Shown: positions 1-5,981 of the stretch, piece after piece
How the letters are laid out: every line of letters begins with the position of its first letter
Position numbering within the stretch: the first letter of the stretch is position 1
DNA from: an uncultured Ruminococcus sp.
Lineage (GTDB): Bacteria > Bacillota > Clostridia > Oscillospirales > Acutalibacteraceae
Assembly (NCBI GenBank): GCA_902767175.1
Contig: CACXGH010000184.1
Location: 1 to 7,644, forward strand
Length of the DNA stretch: 7,644 nt
Reading direction: 5' to 3'
Position numbers and translations under genes: made by a program
The notes under the pieces: generated by a model
Told to the model about the DNA's origin: nothing
Database searches by the model: none
Seen by the model: only the letters and a program-made list of their open reading frames with translations

Positions 1-74
1 GGAGCTAAAGCTCCCCGACGTCTGTTGACGGCGTCGCTCGCTCCAATCAAGCGAGCTTGTTGGAGCTTTGCTCC
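1..74. repeat. Cluster of short palindromes at the left window edge
   Basis: Several small inverted repeats are packed together: ggagct/agctcc at 1-14 with a 2-nt loop, cgacg/cgtcg at 16-20 and 32-36, and a nested pair with gctccaa (40-46) against ttggagc (60-66) enclosing caagc/gcttg (48-52, 55-59). A further ggagc/gctcc hairpin lies at 62-74 and is followed by ttgttt. No coding frame here is convincing. The cluster could be an intergenic palindromic repeat or, for the last hairpin, a weak plus-strand terminator for a gene left of the window. The left boundary is not visible. Confidence 0.5.
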
Positions 75-170
75 TTGTTTAAAAGAGCAGATACAATTTT
101 AACGAAACGCTTGCAATATGTTATTTCAAAGAGAAAATATATATGATAAGTGATTGGAATAATAAGCAGT

Positions 171-189
171 AAAAGTCGGTTATCCGGAC
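171..189 (-). terminator. Weak candidate terminator of the helicase gene
   Basis: On the minus strand, about 33 nt past the helicase stop codon, a five-pair stem with one bulged C (gtccgg / ccgac, loop ataa) is followed directly by four T residues. The stem is short and the T tract is short, so this is only a candidate. I see no stronger intrinsic terminator between it and the window edge apart from the palindromes at 1-74. Confidence 0.25.
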
Positions 190-221
190 GTGTTATCCCG
201 AAAGTCAGAATCGGACTCCGT

Positions 222-1967
222 TTACCTGCCCCTGCGCCTTGTATTATGCACGGCAGGTCTTTTGTTATCATGTCTGCGGTTATCAGGGCGTGGATTGCCG
301 CTCCTGCGTTCACCCTTTGACTTTCCTTTTCTGTCATGTTTGTCACGGCGGTTTTGTACAGCAGGGCGCTTTTCTTCAAACGGGCGTGACTTTACAGGTC
401 TGCCGCAGACTTTAGCACCGTACATATGGTCAAGTACCGTTTCAACGCTGTCAGACGGAATTGAAACTACCGAATAATCATCGTATATTTCAATTTTGCC
501 TATATCGGAGCCATGAAGAGGGCTTCTCTCTGTGATAGATGCGACTATATGATTGGGCGCTGCATGACTTGAGCGTCCTATATCAATGAGTATTTTGCTG
601 AAATCAATATCAGCCCTTTTGCCGTACTGCTTTCTTTCCTGCCTGATATCCGCTATTTTTATTTCTTTGTCTGAGAAATTCATCTGCAAAGCTGCTGCGG
701 CGATGTCAAACAGTGAATACCCCTTTTCTAAAAGACTGTTTACCATTTCAGTATAAGCTTTTCCTTTGCCGCTTTCAAGTACCGAAACAACACTTTCTGA
801 ATTTTTTTCTGTCAGTCTGCTTCTTATGTCGTCACCTGTCGGAACGGGTATTTCTTCAATGCTGCATTTAAGCCCCCGGACAATTTCCGTAAGGGCAAGT
901 ACCTGCCGTCTGCCGCTGCATATAGTAACAGATGTGCCGTTCTTGCCTACTCTTCCCGTTCTGCCTATTCTGTGGACATAGTATTCATTATTCTGCGGTA
1001 TATCATAGTTGAAAACAAATTCAACATCGTTTACATCAATACCTCTTGCCGCAACATCGGTCGCTACAAGCACAGAGGTAGTTCCGTATCTGAACTTATC
1101 CATAACAGCATTTCGCTGTGACTGTTTAAGATCTCCGTGAAGTGCGTCTGCATTGAAGCCGCTTTTCTGCAGGCTTTCTGTAAGTTCGTCAGCCATTTTT
1201 TTAGTATTGCAGAATACCATAGAAAGCGAGGGCGCATAATAATAGAGAAGAAGCTTTAATGCGTCTGCTTTTCTTCCCATAGGCACATCAACATACTGCT
1301 GTACTATATTGTCGAGTGTTATCTGCTTTCTGCTCACCTCGACCATCTGAGGCTCTTTCTGGAATTCTCCCGTGAGTGCGAGTATTGAGGGCGGCATTGT
1401 TGCCGAAAAGAGTACAGTCTGTCTTTCCTCAGGTGTTTCTCTGAGTATCGTTTCCATATCCTCTTTAAAGCCCATGCTCAGCATTTCGTCTGCTTCATCA
1501 AGCACAACGAATTTTATATGATCAAGCTTGAGAGTTTTTCTCCTCATGTGGTCCATTATTCTTCCGGGTGTGCCTATAACAATGTTAGCTCTTTTCAGCC
1601 GTGTTATCTGCTTATCCATAGGTGCTCCGCCGTAGACCTCGACAGGTCTGATGCCGTTTATATACTTGGTGAGCTTCTTTATTTCCTCACTGCACTGTAA
1701 AGCAAGCTCTCTTGTGGGACACATGATAATAGCCTGCACTTTATCGTTACGGGGGTCGATCTTTTCTATTGCAGGTATTGCAAAAGCCATTGTCTTTCCT
1801 GTGCCTGTCTGAGACCTGCCTATTATATCCCTGCCTTCCCTTATCAGCGGTATTGCCTGAGCCTGTATTTCTGTAGGTGCTTCAAATCCCATATCATCAA
1901 GTGCCTTCATTATCCTTGAATCAAGCATAAGCTCCTTAAAGCCCGTTACTACACTTGTATTATTCAT
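222..1967 (-). CDS. deaD: DEAD-box ATP-dependent RNA helicase (DeaD/CshA type) with DbpA RNA-binding domain
   Basis: The 581-residue product carries the complete DEAD-box motif set in order: Q motif with PTEIQ (31-35), Walker A SQTGTGKT (52-59), PTREL (84-88), TPGR (133-136), DEAD (157-160), SAT (188-190), VFCNT (251-255), ATDVAARGID (302-311) and HRIGRTGR (332-339). Residues about 455-530 resemble the DbpA/YxiN RNA-binding domain (key stretch DIGKIEIYDDYSVV), followed by an Arg/Lys-rich disordered tail (531-581). Such enzymes unwind short RNA duplexes in the cytoplasm using ATP and act in ribosome assembly, mRNA decay and cold adaptation. The start is supported by gagga (1973-1977) 5 nt upstream of the ATG, and a sigma-A promoter lies at 2029-2058. 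The gene is monocistronic within the window. DeaD, CshA and DbpA cannot be told apart with certainty; the long tail fits DeaD/CshA better than DbpA. The family call is near certain and the symbol is tentative. Confidence 0.96.
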   Translation of the reverse strand: MNNTSVVTGFKELMLDSRIMKALDDMGFEAPTEIQAQAIPLIREGRDIIGRSQTGTGKTMAFAIPAIEKIDPRNDKVQAIIMCPTRELALQCSEEIKKLTKYINGIRPVEVYGGAPMDKQITRLKRANIVIGTPGRIMDHMRRKTLKLDHIKFVVLDEADEMLSMGFKEDMETILRETPEERQTVLFSATMPPSILALTGEFQKEPQMVEVSRKQITLDNIVQQYVDVPMGRKADALKLLLYYYAPSLSMVFCNTKKMADELTESLQKSGFNADALHGDLKQSQRNAVMDKFRYGTTSVLVATDVAARGIDVNDVEFVFNYDIPQNNEYYVHRIGRTGRVGKNGTSVTICSGRRQVLALTEIVRGLKCSIEEIPVPTGDDIRSRLTEKNSESVVSVLESGKGKAYTEMVNSLLEKGYSLFDIAAAALQMNFSDKEIKIADIRQERKQYGKRADIDFSKILIDIGRSSHAAPNHIVASITERSPLHGSDIGKIEIYDDYSVVSIPSDSVETVLDHMYGAKVCGRPVKSRPFEEKRPAVQNRRDKHDRKGKSKGERRSGNPRPDNRRHDNKRPAVHNTRRRGR

Positions 1968-2028
1968 TTTTTTCCTCTTTTCTCTTTCTTTCCTGTCATT
2001 TTCATGCTTTTATAAGTTTAACTTCATC

Positions 2029-2058
2029 ATTCTATCAGAAATTCCCCCCTCTTGTCAA
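2029..2058 (-). promoter_or_regulatory. Sigma-A promoter of the helicase gene
   Basis: Reading the minus strand, TTGACA (2058-2053) and TAGAAT (2034-2029) are separated by 18 nt. The -35 box is perfect and the -10 box matches five of six positions. Transcription would start near 2022, giving a leader of about 55 nt whose last 27 nt before the ATG (1994-1968) are purines only. The spacer contains a run of six G residues. The -35 box touches the edge of the GC-rich repeat that starts at 2059. Confidence 0.7.
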
Positions 2059-2208
2059 GCGGAGTGCCTCCGCTGTCGATTCGCGGCTATTAACCCCTCC
2101 GCCAGTTAATTGACCGCGCCGGCGGAGTGCCTCCGGTGTCGATTCACGGTGTCAGAAATGCAAATCGGCAGTTAATTGACCGCACCAGCAGTTAATCGAC
2201 CGTGCCGA
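2059..2208. repeat. Composite intergenic direct repeats (units A and B)
   Basis: Unit A occurs at 2059-2086 and 2122-2149 (28 nt, differing at two positions) and contains the hairpin gcggag-tgc-ctccgc or its near copy. Unit B, with core cagttaattgaccg, occurs at 2103-2116 and 2169-2182 (identical) and at 2189-2202 (one change). The last two B copies follow each other with an exact 20-nt period. The order is A, B, A, B, B, so an A-B block of about 63-66 nt appears duplicated with an extra B. No reading frame explains the pattern. This looks like a dispersed intergenic repeat or the remains of a small non-autonomous element. I see no transposase and no clear target-site duplication. Confidence 0.75.
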
Positions 2209-2465
2209 GAGTTCTTTACTCAATAAAGCAGGCACGGTGAACAGGCAGTAGAATACCGTACCTTAATTCTTTTGTCAGCCAGCCCGAAAGCAGCCTTTTG
2301 GCTGCGTGGGCGGATATCGAAGCGTTGCGGCACTGTGTGCCGCCCGTGCCGGATGCCGCAGCGATGAAGTATCCTTTGACGATGACAGAGTGAGCATATG
2401 CGAACGGCAGTGCGAATTGTCCTGTGCGGTCACGCACCGGCGGCACTCGTTACACTCGCTTTAAC
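2199..2465. other. GC-rich hairpin-rich intergenic segment; doubtful 76-codon frame
   Basis: This segment stays GC-rich and then gives way abruptly to AT-rich DNA at about 2466. It holds several inverted repeats: accgtgcc/ggcacggt (2199-2206, 2231-2238), a two-part stem gcagcc/ggctgc (2290-2295, 2300-2305) extended by gccc/gggc (2282-2285, 2308-2311), gcggcac-tgt-gtgccgc (2327-2343) and gtgcg-gtca-cgcac (2424-2437). A minus-strand frame at 2446-2216 starts with GTG and encodes 76 residues. It has no ribosome binding site, no recognisable domain, and hairpins running through it. I therefore do not call it a gene. The segment is more likely part of a repeated intergenic element, together with the A/B repeats, or a structured RNA. 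Confidence 0.5.
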
Positions 2466-2696
2466 ATACTTACCGAGCATTCAATGTCCTTGATGGTGGT
2501 TATATTAAATAATAAGATATATATGCACTGATATATTCTAAAGATGAATTTATCAATAAAACACAATAAATACTGCGTTTTACATTATACATACACAATA
2601 TATAGTATAATTTTGCTTATATCAATTAAAAGATGAACAGTAAATACAAGAATTATTACTATTTTTTAGTCAATAGAACGATTAATAAATAATGAA
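2466..2696. other. AT-rich upstream region of pflB with no gene seen
   Basis: This stretch is strongly AT-rich, with many TATA-like strings and short A or T runs on both strands. I find no supported reading frame, RNA gene or terminator. A weak plus-strand promoter match (tttaca at 2579-2584, tatagt at 2601-2606, 16-nt spacer) is present, but such matches are expected by chance in DNA this AT-rich. It most plausibly acts as upstream control sequence or an UP-element-like region for the pflB promoter. Confidence 0.4.
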
Positions 2697-2712
2697 TGTC
2701 AAACGGTTGACA
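2697..2712. promoter_or_regulatory. Palindromic candidate operator overlapping the pflB -35 box
   Basis: The sequence TGTCAAACGGTTGACA is an inverted repeat (tgtcaa at 2697-2702, ttgaca at 2707-2712). Its right arm is the -35 hexamer itself, so a bound protein would be expected to block polymerase. The TGTCA-N6-TGACA spacing resembles CRP/FNR-family boxes. The AAnCGnTT centre also recalls a CcpA cre site, but the outer TG and CA are each one base too far out. The regulator cannot be decided from sequence alone. Confidence 0.45.
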
Positions 2713-2735
2713 AAAGTGTAAATTCGCTATATATT
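2707..2735 (+). promoter_or_regulatory. Sigma-A promoter of pflB
   Basis: TTGACA (2707-2712) and TATATT (2730-2735) are separated by exactly 17 nt, a near-consensus vegetative promoter. The predicted start near 2742 gives a leader of about 109 nt before the pflB ATG. This suits the high expression usual for pyruvate formate-lyase. Confidence 0.8.
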
Positions 2736-2754
2736 TAAGGTACGGAACATAATC

Positions 2755-2824
2755 AAGGACAGCATTTATGATATGATATACAAAACAAAATGCATCAATA
2801 AATCAGATAAAACTACCTGTCCTT
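2755..2824 (+). other. Inverted repeat in the pflB leader
   Basis: aaggacag (2755-2762) is complementary to ctgtcctt (2817-2824) across a 54-nt AT-rich loop in the untranslated leader, ending 12 nt before the ribosome binding site. The 10-mer aaggacagca (2755-2764) is also the exact 5' arm of the hairpin after pflB (5120-5129). The stem could form a 5' stabilising structure or pair with the distal hairpin. Function is not shown. Confidence 0.3.
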
Positions 2825-2850
2825 ACTAAAAAACTGAAGGGAGTAATTAG

Positions 2851-5106
2851 ATGAAGAAGGAATTTGCTCAGGCTTGGGAAGGCTTTGAGGGAAGAATATG
2901 GAAGCTTGAGATCAATACGAGAGATTTTATTCAGAAAAACTATAAGCCCTATTACGGTGACGAATCATTCCTTGAAGGCCCTACAGAAGCAACAAAAAAG
3001 CTCTGGAATATTGTTCAGAATCTGCAAAAGGAAGAAAGAGCCAAGGGCGGCGTGCTTGATATGGAGACTAAGGTGGTTTCAGGTCTTACATCATACGGCG
3101 CAGGCTATATATCTGAGGACAAAAGCCTTGAAAAGGTAGTAGGCATACAGACAGACAAACCCCTGAAGCGTGCATTTATGCCGTTCGGCGGTATTAAAAT
3201 GGCAGAGCAGGCCTGCGAGACCTACGGCTATACTCCTGACGGGGAGCTTCATAAGATATTCAACGAATATGTAACCACACATAATCAGGGAGTATTTGAC
3301 GCATATACACCTGAGATGAAGAAGGTGCGTCATAATAAGATAATTACGGGTCTGCCCGATACCTACGGCAGAGGCAGAATTGTCGGTGACTACAGAAGAG
3401 TCGCTCTTTACGGCATAGATTATCTTATCGAGCAGAAGAAAAAGGACTTTGCAAACTGTGGAGACGGCACAATGACAGATGATGTCATAAGGCTTCGTGA
3501 GGAGCTTGCAAAGCAGATAAGAGCGCTCGCAGGAATGAAGGAAATGGCGAAAATTTACGGATATGATATTTCCTTGCCTGCAATGAATGCAAGAGAAGCA
3601 GTTCAGTGGCTGTATTTCGGCTATCTTGCCGCAATAAAAACTCAGAACGGCGCTGCTATGAGCGTGGGCAGAGTCTCCACCTTCCTTGATATTTATATCC
3701 AGCGTGACCTTGACAGAGGTATTCTTACTGAGCAGGAAGCGCAGGAGCTTATTGACCATTTTGTAATGAAATGCAGAATTGTCAAGTTTGCCCGTATACC
3801 TTCATATAATCAGCTTTTCTCTGGAGATCCCGTATGGGCGACTCTTGAGGTTGCAGGTATCGGCTGTGACGGCAGGTCTATGGTAACAAAGAACGACTTC
3901 CGTTTCCTCCATACGCTTGAAAATATGGGACCGTCCCCCGAACCTAATCTGACGGTGCTCTATTCCTCTGCACTTCCCGGGAACTTCAAGAAGTATGCTT
4001 CCAAGATATCTATAAATACAAGCTCTGTTCAGTACGAGAACGATGACGTAATGAAACCCGTATGGGGTGATGATTACTCGATATGCTGCTGTGTATCCGC
4101 TACACAGACAGGCAAGGAGATGCAGTTCTTCGGAGCAAGAGCAAATCTTGCAAAGTGTCTGCTTTATGCGCTTAACGGCGGTGTTGACGCTAAAAACCGT
4201 GAGCAGGTAGCACCCCCATACAGAAGGATAACATCTGAATACCTTGATTATAATGAGGTTATTGAGGCTTATGAGATAATGATGGATTGGCTTGCAGGTC
4301 TTTATGTAAATACGCTCAACCTTATCCATTATATGCATGACAAGTATTATTATGAAGCTGCGGAAATGGCTCTTATAGATACAGACGTCCGCAGGACATT
4401 CGCAACAGGTATTGCAGGCTTCTCTCATGTGGTAGACTCACTCAGCGCTATCAAGTATGCCCGTGTAAAGGCTATAAGAGATGATGCAGGAATATGCATA
4501 GATTTCTCAATAGACGGTGATTTCCCCAAGTACGGCAATGATGACGACCGTGCAGACGATATCGCAGTATGGCTGCTCAGAACATTCCTTGAGAAGATAA
4601 AGAAGCACCATACCTACAGGAATTCAGAGCCGACGACTTCTATTCTGACGATAACTTCAAATGTCGTATACGGAAAGGCAACAGGCAATATGCCTGACGG
4701 AAGGCGTGCAGGCGCTCCGCTTGCTCCGGGCGCAAACCCGAGCTACGGCGCAGAGCAGAACGGACTTCTTGCGTCACTTAACTCTGTCGCAAAACTGCCC
4801 TATCATTGGGCATTGGACGGTATTTCCAATACGCAGACAATAAGCCCCGATGCTCTCGGTCATGAGGAGCAGGAGCGCATAGATAATCTTGTACAGGTAA
4901 TGGACGGCTATTTTGACCAGGGCGCACATCACCTCAATGTAAACGTATTCGGTACTGAAAAGCTCATTGATGCAATGGAGCACCCCGAGAAAGAGGAGTA
5001 TGCAAACTTTACTATCCGTGTATCGGGTTATGCAGTAAAGTTCATCGACCTTACCAGAGAGCAGCAGCTTGATGTTATTGCCCGTACCTGCCATAAGACA
5101 CTGTAA
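2851..5106 (+). CDS. pflB: Formate C-acetyltransferase (pyruvate formate-lyase)
   Basis: The 751-residue product is a full-length glycyl radical enzyme (the E. coli protein has 760 residues). It converts pyruvate and CoA to acetyl-CoA and formate in the cytoplasm of fermenting cells. The catalytic cysteine pair is C413-C414 in CCCVSATQTGK, followed by MQFFGARANLAK. The radical glycine is G726 in RVSGYAVKF, 25 residues from the C-terminus. The N-terminal stretch RDFIQKNYKPYYGDESFL and the segment GLPDTYGRGRIVGDYRRVAL are typical of true PFL rather than diol dehydratases or choline lyase. The ATG is preceded by aagggag (2837-2843) with a 7-nt gap. It has its own strong promoter at 2707-2735 and is followed after 77 nt by its activase. 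An extra cysteine, C412, sits directly before the catalytic pair. The identification is secure. Confidence 0.98.
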   Translation: MKKEFAQAWEGFEGRIWKLEINTRDFIQKNYKPYYGDESFLEGPTEATKKLWNIVQNLQKEERAKGGVLDMETKVVSGLTSYGAGYISEDKSLEKVVGIQTDKPLKRAFMPFGGIKMAEQACETYGYTPDGELHKIFNEYVTTHNQGVFDAYTPEMKKVRHNKIITGLPDTYGRGRIVGDYRRVALYGIDYLIEQKKKDFANCGDGTMTDDVIRLREELAKQIRALAGMKEMAKIYGYDISLPAMNAREAVQWLYFGYLAAIKTQNGAAMSVGRVSTFLDIYIQRDLDRGILTEQEAQELIDHFVMKCRIVKFARIPSYNQLFSGDPVWATLEVAGIGCDGRSMVTKNDFRFLHTLENMGPSPEPNLTVLYSSALPGNFKKYASKISINTSSVQYENDDVMKPVWGDDYSICCCVSATQTGKEMQFFGARANLAKCLLYALNGGVDAKNREQVAPPYRRITSEYLDYNEVIEAYEIMMDWLAGLYVNTLNLIHYMHDKYYYEAAEMALIDTDVRRTFATGIAGFSHVVDSLSAIKYARVKAIRDDAGICIDFSIDGDFPKYGNDDDRADDIAVWLLRTFLEKIKKHHTYRNSEPTTSILTITSNVVYGKATGNMPDGRRAGAPLAPGANPSYGAEQNGLLASLNSVAKLPYHWALDGISNTQTISPDALGHEEQERIDNLVQVMDGYFDQGAHHLNVNVFGTEKLIDAMEHPEKEEYANFTIRVSGYAVKFIDLTREQQLDVIARTCHKTL

Positions 5107-5119
5107 GTCATTAAAAAAG

Positions 5120-5143
5120 AAGGACAGCAGAATTGCTGTCCTT
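5120..5143 (+). terminator. Intercistronic hairpin between pflB and pflA
   Basis: A perfect 10-bp stem, aaggacagca / tgctgtcctt, with a gaat loop starts 13 nt after the pflB stop. It is preceded by an A run and followed by an imperfect T tract (tatgttt after the stem), so termination is probably partial. It likely lets some transcripts continue into pflA while protecting the pflB 3' end, giving more lyase than activase. Confidence 0.7.
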
Positions 5144-5160
5144 TATGTTTATCTTATATT
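5133..5160 (+). promoter_or_regulatory. Possible weak promoter for pflA
   Basis: ttgctg (5133-5138) and tatatt (5155-5160) are separated by 16 nt, inside and just after the hairpin. The -35 match is partial and the area is AT-rich, so this is only a candidate for independent pflA expression. Confidence 0.2.
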
Positions 5161-5183
5161 ATAAATAATCGGAGATGTAAGAT

Positions 5184-5909
5184 ATGGGAAAAAAGGGAAT
5201 TATCCATACGCTTGAAACATTCGGGCTTGTTGACGGTCCTGGAGTAAGAACGGTAGTATTCCTGAAAGGCTGCCGTATGCGCTGTAAATACTGCCATAAT
5301 CCCGATACATGGTGCGGTGAAGGAGAGCAGAAAACAGCAGAGGAGCTGTTTTCTCAGGTAAGACGATATAAGACATATTGGAGGAACAACGGAGGTATTA
5401 CTGTGAGCGGAGGCGAGCCGCTCTTGCAGTCCGAGTTTGTTACGGAGTTTTTTACGCTTGCACATAAAGAAGGAATAAGTACGGCTCTTGACACGGCAGG
5501 CGAGCCGTTTTCAACGGACAGCGAATATCTTGAAAAATTCGACAGACTGATGAATGTAACGGATCTTGTTCTGCTTGACCTGAAAATTATGAATGAAGAG
5601 GAACATATTGAACTTACAGGAAAAAGCAATAAAAATATACTTGAAATGGCAGGATACCTGTCGGACAAAGGAAAGAAAATGTGGATAAGACACGTTCTTG
5701 TTCCGGGAATAACAGATGACGAAAACGACCTGAGAAAAATGCGGGAATTTATATCATCGCTGAAAACTGTCGAAAGAGTGGAGATACTGCCGTATCATAC
5801 ACTTGGTTTAATGAAATGGCGTGATCTTGGCATAGACTATCCGCTTGAGGGAGTTCCTGCACCAACTCAGGAGCAGGTAAACAGGGCAAAGGAGCTTTTG
5901 GGGTTATAA
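5184..5909 (+). CDS. pflA: Pyruvate formate-lyase activating enzyme (radical SAM)
   Basis: The 241-residue product is a radical SAM enzyme that binds a [4Fe-4S] cluster through C30, C34 and C37 (CRMRCKYC). It uses S-adenosylmethionine and a reductant to abstract hydrogen from the PflB glycine. Other family marks are VDGPG (16-20), HNPDTW (38-43), SGGE (75-78), LDTAG (102-106), LDLK (131-134) and WIRHVLVPG (167-175). It lacks the additional ferredoxin-like cysteine insert of the larger glycyl radical activases and matches the compact PflA type of about 245 residues. The ATG is preceded by ggag (5171-5174) at 9 nt; an earlier ATG at 5175 runs straight into a stop. It lies 77 nt after pflB on the same strand, with a hairpin between them, as in many Firmicute pfl operons. 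Confidence 0.97.
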   Translation: MGKKGIIHTLETFGLVDGPGVRTVVFLKGCRMRCKYCHNPDTWCGEGEQKTAEELFSQVRRYKTYWRNNGGITVSGGEPLLQSEFVTEFFTLAHKEGISTALDTAGEPFSTDSEYLEKFDRLMNVTDLVLLDLKIMNEEEHIELTGKSNKNILEMAGYLSDKGKKMWIRHVLVPGITDDENDLRKMREFISSLKTVERVEILPYHTLGLMKWRDLGIDYPLEGVPAPTQEQVNRAKELLGL

Positions 5910-5924
5910 CAGAACACAATACGG

Positions 5925-5963
5925 AAAAAGTCAGTGAACGAAAAATTCACTGACTTTTATTTT
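5925..5963. terminator. Bidirectional intrinsic terminator between pflA and the anti-sigma gene
   Basis: A perfect 13-bp stem (aaaagtcagtgaa at 5926-5938, ttcactgactttt at 5946-5958) with a 7-nt loop sits between two converging genes. On the plus strand it ends in a T-rich tract (ttttattttc). On the minus strand the stem ends in five Ts. It begins 16 nt after the pflA stop and lies 19 nt past the stop of the minus-strand gene, so it should serve both units. Confidence 0.88.
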
Positions 5964-5981
5964 CAGGGATTGCCGGAATTC

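Noticed and set aside
47..379. 110-codon minus-strand frame downstream of and overlapping the helicase end
   Set aside because: It overlaps the 3' end of the well-supported helicase gene in another frame, runs into AT-rich noncoding DNA, and shows no domain.
190..477. 95-codon plus-strand frame opposite the helicase tail
   Set aside because: Antisense to the helicase basic tail; its composition follows from the complementary Arg/Lys codons, and it shows no domain.
2059..2208. Short CRISPR array
   Set aside because: Repeats are imperfect, differ in type and spacing, two copies abut directly, and no cas gene is present.
2216..2446. 76-codon minus-strand frame with GTG start as a real gene
   Set aside because: No ribosome binding site, no recognisable motif, and several strong inverted repeats pass through it. 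It is kept only as part of the GC-rich island.
2486..2760. 9-nt inverted repeat gtccttgat (2486-2494) / atcaaggac (2752-2760) flanking the AT-rich region, possibly element ends
   Set aside because: A 9-nt match in a few hundred AT-rich bases can occur by chance, and there is no target-site duplication or transposase.
3091..3759. 222-codon minus-strand frame inside pflB
   Set aside because: Fully antisense to a conserved enzyme gene; the product is Cys- and Leu-rich with no domain, typical of a shadow frame.
3802..4428. 208-codon minus-strand frame inside pflB
   Set aside because: Antisense to the catalytic core of pflB, with no start signal or domain.
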